A stretch of DNA of 64,000 nt from assembly GCF_009601165.1 (NCBI RefSeq), contig NZ_WIRE01000001.1, positions 3,125,189-3,189,188 on the forward strand. The letters are read 5' to 3'. Position 1 is the first letter of the stretch. The number at the start of each line of letters is the position of its first letter. The notes below the pieces were generated by a model. That model was given only the letters and a program-made list of their open reading frames with translations, ran no database searches and had not been told where the DNA came from. The translations under genes and the position numbers were made by a program. Shown one piece after another: positions 35,721 through 44,770 of this stretch. The DNA comes from Alcanivorax sediminis. Its GTDB lineage: Bacteria; Pseudomonadota; Gammaproteobacteria; Pseudomonadales; Alcanivoracaceae.

Positions 35721-35755
35721 ACGAGACCATGCTCAAACAGGCAAATGGAGCCAAC

Positions 35756-37540
35756 ATGACCGATCCGATTTGCATCGGCTGTGCCGCCGGTTTCTGGGGC
35801 GACACCAACAGTGCGGCCTTTCAACTGGTCAAACAAGCAGACATCGACTACCTGGTGTTTGATTACCTGGCAGAGGTGACCCTGTCCATCATGGCAGGGG
35901 CGCGGATGAAAGACCCCAGCGCTGGCTATGCGCACGACTTTGTCAACAATGTCATGGCCCCGCTGGCCAAAGACATCAAGGCCAAGAAGATCAAGGTGAT
36001 CAGTAACGCTGGCGGCGTGAATCCCCGCGCCTGCCGCGAGGCGCTCCAGAACGCGTTTTCCGCCGCTGGCGTAGAGCTGAATATCGCCTTGGTTGAGGGC
36101 GATGACCTGAACCCACGCCGCAATGAATTTACCGATGCCTGCGAACTGGATAGTGATACTCCCCTGCCCCCCATGACCCTGACCATGAACGCTTACCTGG
36201 GGGCACTGCCGATCAAGGCCGCGCTGGACGCAGGGGCCGACATTGTTCTCACTGGCCGTATTGCCGACTCGGTGCTGGTACTGGGCCCATTGATGCATGA
36301 GTTCGGCTGGGCAGAAAACGATTACGACAAATTGGCCCAGGGCTCACTAGCCGGCCACGTGATCGAATGCGGCGCTCAGTGCACCGGCGGAAACTTTACC
36401 GACTGGCGCGAAGTACCCGACTTTCACAATATGGGTTTCCCTATCGCCGAGTGCTTTGCTGACGGCCAGTTCATCATCACCAAACCCGTCAACACCGGTG
36501 GCCTGGTGACCCCGGCCACGGTGGGCGAACAAATCGTTTATGAAATCGGTGACCCCCGGGCTTACCTGCTACCCGATGTGGTTTGTGACTTCACCGGAGT
36601 GACACTGGAACAGGTGGGGGAAAACCGGGTGAGCGTCCGCGGCGCCCGTGGCCGTGCGCCCACCGAAAGTTACAAGGTGTCTGCCACCTATCCTGACGGC
36701 AACAAGATCACCGCTTCTTTCCTGATGGGCGGAATCGATGCCCCGGAAAAAGGAACCGTGGTCGCCAATGCCATTCTGAAAAAGGTCAGTGGCCTGTTCC
36801 AGCAGCTGGGCATGCCCCCGTTCCGGGAAACCAGCGTCGAAATTCTGGGCAGTGAGAGTACCTATGGTGAACAAGCCCGGCGCAGCGATACCCGCGAAGT
36901 CGTGGTGAAGATCGCGGCACTGCACGATGACAAGAAAGCACTGGGGCTGTTTGCCCGTGAAATAGCCCAGGCTGCCACCGGCATGGCTCCGGGCTTGTCC
37001 GGTCTGGTCGGCGGTCGCCCCAAGCCGTTTCCGCGCATACGTCTGTTCTCCACGCTGGTGAACAAACGCCTGGTGCCAGTCACCGTGGATGTGAATGGTG
37101 AAACGGTGCCGGTAACGATTCCGGCCGGACAGCCCTTCGATGCAAGGCAGCTGCCTGCTGATGCCACGGTGAATCAAACAAATGGCGACGTCGCTGTACC
37201 CTTGGTGAAACTGGCCTGGGCGCGGAGCGGCGATAAGGGGAACCACGCCAACATAGGCGTCATTGCCCGCAAACCAGATTACCTGCCCTTTATCAGCGCG
37301 GCACTCACTGAGCAGCGCGTAGCAGAATATATGCAGCACGTCCTCGACCCGGACAGCGGCAGCGTCAGGCGCTGGGCCATGCCCGGCATGAACGCGTTCA
37401 ATTTTTTGCTAAAAAATGCGCTGGGCGGCGGCGGTATTGCTTCCCTGCGTATCGACCCGCAAGGCAAAGCCTTTGCTCAGCAATTACTGGATATGCCGAT
37501 TCCCGTCAGCCAGGCCATCGCTGACGAAGTGGGCAAGTGA
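35756..37540 (+). CDS. atuA: Acyclic terpene utilisation protein AtuA
   Basis: 594 residues from ATG 35756 ([17 protein letters not shown]), with GGAG 5 nt upstream; the longer frame from 35666 begins before the promoter. Family PF07287 (DUF1446), found in citronellol/geraniol clusters. Conserved blocks are [45 protein letters not shown] and [20 protein letters not shown]. The smaller C-terminal domain (about 490-594) has [18 protein letters not shown]. It is essential for terpene growth in Pseudomonas, but its reaction is not established. First gene of the operon, 61 nt before atuB. Confidence 0.92.
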   Translation: MTDPICIGCAAGFWGDTNSAAFQLVKQADIDYLVFDYLAEVTLSIMAGARMKDPSAGYAHDFVNNVMAPLAKDIKAKKIKVISNAGGVNPRACREALQNAFSAAGVELNIALVEGDDLNPRRNEFTDACELDSDTPLPPMTLTMNAYLGALPIKAALDAGADIVLTGRIADSVLVLGPLMHEFGWAENDYDKLAQGSLAGHVIECGAQCTGGNFTDWREVPDFHNMGFPIAECFADGQFIITKPVNTGGLVTPATVGEQIVYEIGDPRAYLLPDVVCDFTGVTLEQVGENRVSVRGARGRAPTESYKVSATYPDGNKITASFLMGGIDAPEKGTVVANAILKKVSGLFQQLGMPPFRETSVEILGSESTYGEQARRSDTREVVVKIAALHDDKKALGLFAREIAQAATGMAPGLSGLVGGRPKPFPRIRLFSTLVNKRLVPVTVDVNGETVPVTIPAGQPFDARQLPADATVNQTNGDVAVPLVKLAWARSGDKGNHANIGVIARKPDYLPFISAALTEQRVAEYMQHVLDPDSGSVRRWAMPGMNAFNFLLKNALGGGGIASLRIDPQGKAFAQQLLDMPIPVSQAIADEVGK

Positions 37541-37601
37541 TTTTGATTCCAGCGTGGGATTTCTGACATCCCGCGCCCTCGACAAAAGATAAGGAAAAAA
37601 C

Positions 37602-38471
37602 ATGTCCTACCGTTCCGTTTTCAAAGCCGACCTGTTCGCCGGCCAGAACATCATCGTTACCGGCGGCGGTTCCGGAATTGGTCGTTGTACCGCCCACGAG
37701 CTGGCCTCGCTCGGCGCCCAGGTGGTGCTCATTGGTCGCAAGCAGGAAAAGCTGGATACGGTGATCGCCGAGATTGAAGAAGATGGCGGAAAAGCCATCG
37801 GTTTTGCCTGTGATATTCGTGACGAGGAAGCGGTAAAGGCCACTGTTGCAGAGGTCTACAAAGCCGTTGAAATCGTGCACGGTCTGGTCAACAACGCTGG
37901 CGGCCAATTCCCCTCCCCGCTCGCGCTGATCAGCCAGAAAGGCTGGGAAACGGTGGTCAGAACCAATCTTACCGGCGGCTTTCTGATGGCCCGGGAGGTG
38001 TTTACCCAGGGCATGAACCGCAACGGTGGTGCCATCGTTAACATCGTCGCGGACATGTGGGGAGGGATGCCGGGCATGGGTCACTCCGGCGCAGCCCGCG
38101 CCGGTATGGTGAACTTCACCCAGACCGCAGCCTATGAATGGGGAAGTTGCGGGGTGCGCGTTAATGCGGTGGCACCGGGCTGGATCATGTCCAGCGGCAT
38201 GGACACCTACCCGGAGGGGTTCAAGCAGACGTTGAAGACCCTCAAGGCCGCAGTCCCCCTCAAACGCATGGGCAACGAATCGGAAGTCTCCGGTGCCATC
38301 TGCTTCTTGCTCAGTGATGCTGCCGCTTTTATCAGCGGTGACACACTGCGTATTGATGGCGCCGCCAGCCAGGGCAACATCGCCATCTTCCCGCTACCCG
38401 ACCATGACAAGAGCCAGCCGTTCGACGGCTTCCACCGTTCCACCACTCCGGATGTGTTCAAGGATCTCTAA
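37602..38471 (+). CDS. atuB: SDR-family protein AtuB (or AtuG-like), noncanonical active site
   Basis: 289 residues. Rossmann fold with TGGGSGIG (about 20-27), NNAGG (98-102) and the family sequence NIVADMWGGMPGMG. Where classical SDRs have YxxxK the sequence is HSGAARAG (161-168): the Tyr position is Ser and the Lys is Arg. The HxGxAxA pattern resembles peroxisomal 2,4-dienoyl-CoA reductases, so action on an acyl-CoA is plausible, rather than the often assumed citronellol oxidation. The Pseudomonas cluster has two SDRs, AtuB and AtuG; only one is here and position favours AtuB. Its stop overlaps the atuC ATG by one base (TAATG). Confidence 0.8.
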   Translation: MSYRSVFKADLFAGQNIIVTGGGSGIGRCTAHELASLGAQVVLIGRKQEKLDTVIAEIEEDGGKAIGFACDIRDEEAVKATVAEVYKAVEIVHGLVNNAGGQFPSPLALISQKGWETVVRTNLTGGFLMAREVFTQGMNRNGGAIVNIVADMWGGMPGMGHSGAARAGMVNFTQTAAYEWGSCGVRVNAVAPGWIMSSGMDTYPEGFKQTLKTLKAAVPLKRMGNESEVSGAICFLLSDAAAFISGDTLRIDGAASQGNIAIFPLPDHDKSQPFDGFHRSTTPDVFKDL

Positions 38472-40081
38472 TGTCTGTCATCGAATCTGCACTGGATACC
38501 CAGAGCGAGGAATATCGCCAGAACCGCGAGGCCCTGCTGGCAGCCGTGGCGGAATTCCGCGCCATCGAACAGCAGGTGGTCGATACCGCCGAGAGCAAGC
38601 GACCCAAGTTCGAAAAACGTGGACAGTTGCTGCCTAACGAGCGGGTCTCACGGCTGCTGGATCCAGGCTCACCCTTTCTGAGCCTGATGAACCTGGCAGG
38701 CTACAAGATGCATGATGACAAGGATGGCACCGAGGCTGGCGGCGGCGTGATCGCCGGTATTGGCTATGTGTCTGGCGTACGCTGTCTGGTTACTGCCTCC
38801 AACTCTGCGATCAAGGGCGGCACAGTGACCCCCTCTGGCCTGCATAAAACCCTGCGCCTGCAGCGCATTGCACTGGAGAACAAACTGCCGGTCGTCAGCC
38901 TGTCCGAATCCGGCGGCGCCAATCTGAACTATGCAGCGGAAGTATTTGTGGAGGGCGCACGCAGCTTTGCCAATCAGGCCCGATTATCTGCTGCGGGAGT
39001 GCCACAGATCACAGTGGTACATGGCAACGCGACGGCCGGTGGCGCCTACCAGCCCGGGCTGTCGGATTATGTCATCGTGGTGCGCAATCGCGCCAAAATG
39101 TTTTTGGCGGGCCCCCCGCTTCTGAAAGCGGCCACCGGTGAAGTGGCGACAGATGAAGAGCTGGGTGGTGCAGAGATGCATGCGGGTGTTGCCGGCACAG
39201 CCGAATACCTGGTGGAAAATGATGCTGACGGCATCCGTCAGGCCCGCGAGCTGATGAAAGTGCTGGGCTGGCAGCGTGCGGCAGCACCTGCGCCAACGCA
39301 TCAGGCCCCACTTTACGATCCGGAAGAACTGCTGGGAGTGATCCCCGCCGATTCCAAGAAACCTTACGATGTTCGCGAAGTGATTGCCCGCATTGTCGAC
39401 AGCTCCGAGTTTCTTGATTTCAAGAGTGAATGGGACAACGCCACCGTGTGTGGCTGGAGCACCATCGAAGGCAAACCAGTGGGCATTATCGGCAATAACG
39501 GACCGATCACCCCCCGGGGCGCAGCCAAGGCCGCACAGTTTATCCAGCTCTGTGATCAGACCCGCCGCCCTCTACTGTTTCTTCACAACACCACCGGCTT
39601 CATGGTGGGTACGGATGCCGAACAGAACGGCGTCATCAAGCATGGGTCCAAGATGCTGCAGGCAGTGGCCAATGCACGCGTGCCGAAAATTTCCGTGGTC
39701 ATCGGCGGCTCCTATGGCGCAGGCAATTACGCCATGTGTGGCCGGGGTCTCGACCCTCGCTTTATTTTCGCCTGGCCAAATTCGAAGGTGGCGGTCATGG
39801 GTGGCCAGCAGGCCGGCATGGTGCTGCGCATTGTGGCCGAAGCCAAGCAGCGTGCTTCTGGTATCGAGCCTGATGAAAAGGTGCTGGAGATGTTGCAGCA
39901 AACCACCGCCCAGAAGCTGGACAGCCAGTCCACCGCCCTTTACGGCACCGCCCGTCTCTGGGATGACGGCATCATTGATCCACGAGATACCCGCAAGGTC
40001 GTCGCCTACGCACTGGATGTGTGTATCGATGCCGATCAGCGGGAGCTACACCCGAACGCGTTCGGAGTAGCGAGACTGTAG
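38471..40081 (+). CDS. atuC: Geranyl-CoA carboxylase, carboxyltransferase (beta) subunit
   Basis: 536 residues, a biotin-dependent carboxyltransferase with N and C crotonase-like halves. GVRCLVTASNSAIKGGTVTP and SLSESGGANLNYAAEVF mark the N half; GIIGNNGPITPRGAAKAAQFIQLCDQ and FLHNTTGFMVGTDAEQNGVIKHGSKML the C half, with GGSYGAGNYAMCGRGLDP as the oxyanion loop. It transfers CO2 from AtuF-biotin to the gamma methyl of geranyl-CoA-type substrates. By sequence it could also be a methylcrotonyl-CoA carboxylase; the atu neighbours decide. Confidence 0.9.
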   Translation: MSVIESALDTQSEEYRQNREALLAAVAEFRAIEQQVVDTAESKRPKFEKRGQLLPNERVSRLLDPGSPFLSLMNLAGYKMHDDKDGTEAGGGVIAGIGYVSGVRCLVTASNSAIKGGTVTPSGLHKTLRLQRIALENKLPVVSLSESGGANLNYAAEVFVEGARSFANQARLSAAGVPQITVVHGNATAGGAYQPGLSDYVIVVRNRAKMFLAGPPLLKAATGEVATDEELGGAEMHAGVAGTAEYLVENDADGIRQARELMKVLGWQRAAAPAPTHQAPLYDPEELLGVIPADSKKPYDVREVIARIVDSSEFLDFKSEWDNATVCGWSTIEGKPVGIIGNNGPITPRGAAKAAQFIQLCDQTRRPLLFLHNTTGFMVGTDAEQNGVIKHGSKMLQAVANARVPKISVVIGGSYGAGNYAMCGRGLDPRFIFAWPNSKVAVMGGQQAGMVLRIVAEAKQRASGIEPDEKVLEMLQQTTAQKLDSQSTALYGTARLWDDGIIDPRDTRKVVAYALDVCIDADQRELHPNAFGVARL

Positions 40082-40085
40082 AGGC

Positions 40086-40185
40086 AGTTAACAGTGAATG
40101 GTGAACAGTTAACAGCGGAAACCCGACCCTGCCAGCCATGGTGGTTTTGATCTCGCTATTCACTGTTAACTATTCACTGTTCACT
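40086..40185. repeat. Heptad inverted-array element F (AGTGAAC type), inside atu operon
   Basis: The left array 40086-40113 is AGTTAAC, AGTGAAT, GGTGAAC, AGTTAAC. The right array 40158-40185, read on the minus strand, is AGTGAAC, AGTGAAT, AGTTAAC, AGTGAAT. Four by four units, with AGCG at the inner edge of both arms. It starts 4 nt after the atuC stop. Confidence 0.88.
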
Positions 40186-40223
40186 CAACCACCAAACTCA
40201 TCAATAAAGACAGATCAAGAAGC

Positions 40224-40239
40224 GCTCGGTAAACCGAGC
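40224..40239 (+). promoter_or_regulatory. Perfect palindrome just upstream of atuD
   Basis: GCTCGGT-AA-ACCGAGC at 40224-40239, 7-bp arms, ending 20 nt before the atuD ATG and next to the AAAAGGA ribosome site. It could be an operator or a translation-controlling hairpin. Confidence 0.45.
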
Positions 40240-40259
40240 CAAACAAAAGGACGCTTCCA

Positions 40260-41417
40260 ATGATTTTCACTCAGGAACACGAAGAACTTCGCCGCACCGT
40301 CCGTAATTTTGTCGAGAAGGAGCTGAATCCCCATGTGCGTGAGTGGGAAGACGCCGGGCGTTTTCCGATTCACGAAGTCTTCAAGAAGATGGGCGATCTG
40401 GGCCTTCTCGGCGTAACCAAGCCTGAAGAGTTTGGAGGCATGGGACTGGACTACTCTTACGGTTTGGTCATGAGTGAGGAGATGGGCCGTGTGCATTGTG
40501 GTGGTGTGCCGCTGGCCGTCGGTGTGCAGACTGACATGGCAACACCCGCCCTGGCCCGTTTTGGCAGCGACGAACTGCGCCGTGATTATCTGGCGCCGGC
40601 CATTGCCGGCGATATGGTGGCCTCCATTGCCGTATCCGAACCGCACGCTGGCTCCGATGTGGCCAACACTCGTACCTCTGCGAAGAAAGACGGTGATGAC
40701 TACGTCATTAACGGCACCAAGATGTGGATCACCAACTCTCCCAGTGCAGACTTCTTTTGCCTGTTGGCCTGCACCTCGGACGACAAGCCCCATGTCAACA
40801 AATCGCTGATCGTGGTTCCTCGCGATGCCGCCGGCATTACCGTGGACAAGCCGCTGAACAAGCTGGGGATGCGCTCCTCTGAAACCGCCCAGGTGTTTTT
40901 CGACAACGTGCGCGTTCCCCAGCGCAATCTGATCGGGCAGGAAGGCATGGGCTTCATGATGCAGATGATGCAGTTCCAGGAAGAGCGTCTGTTCGCCGCG
41001 GCCAACAGCCTGATGGGCATGCAGCATGTGATTGACGAAACCATTGCCTACGCAAAGGATCGCGAGGTCTTCGGCATGCCCCTGATCGATAACCAGAGCG
41101 TGCACTTCCGTCTCGCCGAACTGCAGACAGAAGTGGAATCACTGCGCGCGCTTACCTACCGTGCCTGTGAAATGTACGTCAGCGGCAAGGACGTACTGCA
41201 ACTGGCCTCCATGGCCAAGCTGAAGGTAGGTCGCCTGAGCCGCGAAGTGGCCGACAGCTGTCTGCAGTACTGGGGAGGCAATGGCTTCATGTGGGAAAAC
41301 CCGGCAGGCCAACTCTACCGTGACGGCCGCCTGGGCTCCATCGGTGGCGGCGCAGACGAAGTGATGCTCGGGATTATCTGCAAGACCATGGACATCTTGC
41401 CGGGCAAGAAGAAATAA
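40260..41417 (+). CDS. atuD: Citronellyl-CoA dehydrogenase AtuD
   Basis: 385 residues of the FAD acyl-CoA dehydrogenase fold (IAVSEPHAGSDVANTRTSAKKDGDDYVINGTKMWITNS). The catalytic base appears to be Glu242 in FQEERLFAAAN, the position used by isovaleryl-CoA dehydrogenase; the other common site near the C-terminus reads SIGGGADEV, without a YEGT Glu. This fits branched-chain substrates. It forms the double bond of cis-geranyl-CoA from citronellyl-CoA. AAAAGGA lies 8 nt upstream. Its gap from atuC holds element F and a palindrome. Confidence 0.9.
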   Translation: MIFTQEHEELRRTVRNFVEKELNPHVREWEDAGRFPIHEVFKKMGDLGLLGVTKPEEFGGMGLDYSYGLVMSEEMGRVHCGGVPLAVGVQTDMATPALARFGSDELRRDYLAPAIAGDMVASIAVSEPHAGSDVANTRTSAKKDGDDYVINGTKMWITNSPSADFFCLLACTSDDKPHVNKSLIVVPRDAAGITVDKPLNKLGMRSSETAQVFFDNVRVPQRNLIGQEGMGFMMQMMQFQEERLFAAANSLMGMQHVIDETIAYAKDREVFGMPLIDNQSVHFRLAELQTEVESLRALTYRACEMYVSGKDVLQLASMAKLKVGRLSREVADSCLQYWGGNGFMWENPAGQLYRDGRLGSIGGGADEVMLGIICKTMDILPGKKK

Positions 41418-41461
41418 GACCCAGGATCGTCGCTTTCGGCGCGATTACTCAGAAGCGTCGC

Positions 41462-41544
41462 GAGTTTCGAGTGATGAGTTTCGAAAACCAGGAAAACATT
41501 GACTGGGTTGCCTTTCGAAACTCGTCACTCGCGACTCGCAACTC
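41462..41544. repeat. Heptad inverted-array element G (GAGTTTC type), inside atu operon
   Basis: The left array 41462-41482 is GAGTTTC, GAGTGAT, GAGTTTC and runs into GAAAACC. The right array 41517-41544, read on the minus strand, is GAGTTGC, GAGTCGC, GAGTGAC, GAGTTTC and runs into GAAAGG. CCCAGGATCGTCGC precedes it, echoing the inner flank of element B. Confidence 0.88.
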
Positions 41545-41596
41545 TTTTATTGGTGTCTCAAGTGGCGCTCCCGCAGCGGCTCTGTAGAGAGGATTT

Positions 41597-42403
41597 ATGA
41601 CTTTACCCACAACCGAAACACTCAACCTCGACCTGGACGGCCCAGTGCTGCATATCACACTGAACCGTCCAGATAGCCGCAATGCCATGAGCTTGAACAT
41701 GGTCAACGAGCTGATGGCCGTGTTCGAGTCGGTGAGAGAGAACACCTCGATCCGCGCCATCGTACTGCGCGGGGCCGGAGGTCATTTCTGTGCCGGTGGG
41801 GACATCAAGGATATGGCAGGCGCCCGGCAGAAAGCGGCTGCCGGTGACAGCGACGCCTATATCTCTCTCAACCGTCGGTTCGGCGAGATGATTACAGCGG
41901 CCAATCAACAGCCCCAGGTGATCATCACTGTTCTGGAAGGTGCCGTGTTGGGTGGCGGCTTCGGACTGGCCTGCATTTCTGATATTGCCCTTGCTCACTG
42001 CGATGCCACTTTTGGGTTGCCGGAAACCGGGCTTGGCGTCATCCCCGCCCAGATTGCCCCTTTCGTGGTAGAGCGTATCGGCCTGACACAGGCACGACGA
42101 CTTGCCTTGACGGGCATTCGCTTCAAGGGAGAGGAAGCCCTGCGCCTGGGGATTGTTCATGAGGTCGCCAACGACTCGGCCGCTCTGGATGCTGCGCTGG
42201 GAAATACGCTTGAAGCGGTACGCCGTTGTGCGCCAGGCGCCAACCGTGTGACCAAGGCACTGATACTCAAGGTGGGCCATGAACCCATGGACCGCTTACT
42301 CGATCAGGCCGCAGTGGATTTCGCCGCCGCCGTCAATGGTGCGGAAGGCCAGGAAGGCACCATGGCCTTCGTACAAAAGCGCCCTGCGAGCTGGAACCAA
42401 TAA
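41597..42403 (+). CDS. atuE: Isohexenylglutaconyl-CoA hydratase AtuE
   Basis: 268 residues of the crotonase family. Oxyanion-hole residues lie in RGAGGHFCAGGDIKDM and EGAVLGGGFGLACISDIALA; a Glu in the FGLPETGLGVIPAQI region is the usual catalytic position. It hydrates the carboxylated enoyl-CoA before lyase cleavage to acetate and 7-methyl-3-oxo-6-octenoyl-CoA. Start at ATG 41597 follows AGAGAGGATTT. Separated from atuD by 179 nt containing element G, and from atuF by 154 nt. Confidence 0.88.
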   Translation: MTLPTTETLNLDLDGPVLHITLNRPDSRNAMSLNMVNELMAVFESVRENTSIRAIVLRGAGGHFCAGGDIKDMAGARQKAAAGDSDAYISLNRRFGEMITAANQQPQVIITVLEGAVLGGGFGLACISDIALAHCDATFGLPETGLGVIPAQIAPFVVERIGLTQARRLALTGIRFKGEEALRLGIVHEVANDSAALDAALGNTLEAVRRCAPGANRVTKALILKVGHEPMDRLLDQAAVDFAAAVNGAEGQEGTMAFVQKRPASWNQ

Positions 42404-42557
42404 CGCAAAGACAAAGTGCGGCCGGACGCCTGACCGAGCAGACCCGTTTTGCCGCACATGCCCTTTCGACACGGTGACACCGTCCGTCGTTTGGCGAATC
42501 AACCTGTTCGCGTTGCAACGTTCCGCCTGAAACGTGCAACTCAACAAAGGAACAACC

Positions 42558-44507
42558 ATGAACTTTGAGAAAATTCTGATTGCCAACCGCGGAGAAATTG
42601 CCTGCCGCGTGATCAGCACGGCCCAATCCCTCGGCTACCGAACGGTCGCGGTCTACTCCGAGCCGGATGTCAGCGCCCGCCATGTCCAGATGGCAGATGA
42701 AGCGGTGTGCATTGGCCCTGCCCAGGCCAGTGCCTCCTACCTGAATATCGACGCCTTGCTGGAGGCTTGCCGCCAGACCGGCGCGGATGCGGTACATCCG
42801 GGCTACGGTTTTCTGTCCGAGAATGCAGGCTTTGCCAAAGCCTGTCAGGCGGCCGGAATTACCTTTATCGGCCCTGACGAAGAAGCCATTCACCTGATGG
42901 GATCCAAGCGCCTTTCCAAGATCGCCATGATTGAAGCGGGTGTGCCGTGCATTCCTGGCTACGAAGGTGAGGATCAGAGCGATGCTGCGCTGCTGAAAGA
43001 AGCCGAGCGGATTGGCCTGCCTTTGATGATCAAGGCCAGTGCAGGTGGCGGCGGTCGGGGTATGCGAGTGGTCACCGATGCCGCCGCGATCCCTTCCCAG
43101 CTCAAGAGTGCCCGTCAGGAAGCCGCCAGCGCCTTTGGCAGCGACGAGCTGATTCTGGAGCGGGCAGTGATGGAGCCTCGCCATGTGGAAATCCAGGTGT
43201 TTGGGGACCGCCACGGCAACGTGATTCATCTGGGTGAACGGGATTGCTCGGTACAGCGCCGCCATCAAAAAGTGGTGGAAGAAGCGCCCTCACCTGCGGT
43301 GGACGAAGCACTACGCCAGCAGATGGGCGAAGCAGCAGTCAACGCGGCCAAGGCTTGCAACTATGTGGGGGCCGGTACTGTTGAATTCCTGCTGGCACCC
43401 AATGGCGAGTTTTATTTCCTTGAAATGAACACCCGGCTGCAGGTGGAGCATCCTGTCACCGAGTTGGTCACCGGCCAGGACCTGGTCGCCTGGCAGATCA
43501 AGGTGGCCCGTGGTGAACCCCTGCCCCTGAGTCAGGATCAGGTCAGCCTGAGCGGTCACGCCATGGAAGTCAGGCTGTATGCCGAAGATCCCGCGCAAAA
43601 CTATATGCCCCAGACAGGCCCCGTGCTGCAGTGGCAGCCCGCCACTGGCGAAGGAGTACGTATTGACCACGGATTGGTGGAAGGCCAGCAGATTGGTAGC
43701 CATTATGATCCCATGCTGGCCAAGATTATCGCCTGGGGAGAGAGCCGCGAAGATGCGCGACGCCGACTGATCCGTGCTGTTGAGGACACACGCCTCATGG
43801 GCGTGAAGGACAACCGCCAGTATCTGGCTGCTATTCTCCGACACCCGGTCTTTGCCAACGGCAAGGCCACCACCGCCTTTATTGGCTCTGACTTTGCCGC
43901 CGATGCCAGCCTCAATGATACTTCGTTGCCCGCTAGTCTTTGGGCGCTGGCTGCCATGCTGCTCAGCCGACAGCACACCGCCCACCCTGCGCTATCGGGC
44001 TGGCATTCCAGCTCCGTGGGGCAGCAACCCTTGCAGCTGGGCTGTGCTGGCGAAGAGAAGACGGCCACACTGGAATATCAGACTGATCAAATAGCTGTCA
44101 CTGTGGGCGCCACTACCCATGTTCTCGCGGAACCCTCTCCCGGTCGCATCAGCGTCGATGGCGTTACCCGTGACTATGGCGCCCACCTCGAGGACGGGCA
44201 GCTCTGGTTGCAATGCATGGGCTACAGCGCCTGTTTTGAGGACAGAACGCACCTCGCGGTGGACGGGGGAGAAAAAGCCGGTTCCGGACAAATCCGTGCC
44301 CCCATGGATGGCGCTATTGTGGAGGTCCTGGTGCAGGCGGGTGAGACGGTCAATAAAGGTCAGGTCCTGGTCACCCTCGAAGCCATGAAAATGGAACACA
44401 GCCTCAAGGCCGATTGTGATGGGGTGGTAGAATCGTTATCACTCAAGGCAGGTGATCAGGTTAAACGTCAGCAATTACTGGTTAACCTGACACCCACAGA
44501 CACCTGA
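42558..44507 (+). CDS. atuF: Geranyl-CoA carboxylase, biotin-carboxylase/BCCP (alpha) subunit
   Basis: 649 residues from ATG 42558 (MNFEKILIANRGEIACRV), with AAAGGA 7 nt upstream. Biotin carboxylase domain about 1-445, with the glycine-rich ATP loop KASAGGGGRGMRVV and the EMNTRLQVEHPVTELVTGQDLV site. A linker follows, then a C-terminal biotinyl domain (about 575-645) with EAMKMEH, biotinylated Lys611. It carboxylates its biotin with ATP and bicarbonate and works with AtuC. By sequence alone it is hard to separate from methylcrotonyl-CoA carboxylase alpha. Confidence 0.92.
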   Translation: MNFEKILIANRGEIACRVISTAQSLGYRTVAVYSEPDVSARHVQMADEAVCIGPAQASASYLNIDALLEACRQTGADAVHPGYGFLSENAGFAKACQAAGITFIGPDEEAIHLMGSKRLSKIAMIEAGVPCIPGYEGEDQSDAALLKEAERIGLPLMIKASAGGGGRGMRVVTDAAAIPSQLKSARQEAASAFGSDELILERAVMEPRHVEIQVFGDRHGNVIHLGERDCSVQRRHQKVVEEAPSPAVDEALRQQMGEAAVNAAKACNYVGAGTVEFLLAPNGEFYFLEMNTRLQVEHPVTELVTGQDLVAWQIKVARGEPLPLSQDQVSLSGHAMEVRLYAEDPAQNYMPQTGPVLQWQPATGEGVRIDHGLVEGQQIGSHYDPMLAKIIAWGESREDARRRLIRAVEDTRLMGVKDNRQYLAAILRHPVFANGKATTAFIGSDFAADASLNDTSLPASLWALAAMLLSRQHTAHPALSGWHSSSVGQQPLQLGCAGEEKTATLEYQTDQIAVTVGATTHVLAEPSPGRISVDGVTRDYGAHLEDGQLWLQCMGYSACFEDRTHLAVDGGEKAGSGQIRAPMDGAIVEVLVQAGETVNKGQVLVTLEAMKMEHSLKADCDGVVESLSLKAGDQVKRQQLLVNLTPTDT

Positions 44508-44662
44508 CCGGCCATTGCATGATAATTGAGTGAATTAACGGCCGTTCATTTTGGGCCAAAACCGTCCAGCCCCCGTGCTTCGTGGGCTGGCAGGAAGGGG
44601 CTAACTTGCCCTGCCCTTATGCTGCGGTTAAGGTAAGCGCCCCGCTTGCCAAATTGCCAGGG

Positions 44663-44711
44663 CCTGACCGAGACGTCAGGGGTCTCACAGTCAATACCCG
44701 CCTCGGTCAGG
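44663..44711 (+). promoter_or_regulatory. Long-range inverted repeat in the leader of the acyl-CoA synthetase gene
   Basis: CCTGACCGAG (44663-44672) pairs with CTCGGTCAGG (44702-44711), a perfect 10-bp stem with a 29-nt loop, about 60 nt before the ATG. A smaller hairpin CCAGCCC/GGGCTGG lies at 44568-44592. The 263-nt gap holds no gene. Confidence 0.5.
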
Positions 44712-44770
44712 GTACTGTGTGCCCTGAACCTCTCCGGCCTTCCCAAGAACACACATAAAATGGAGCTCCC

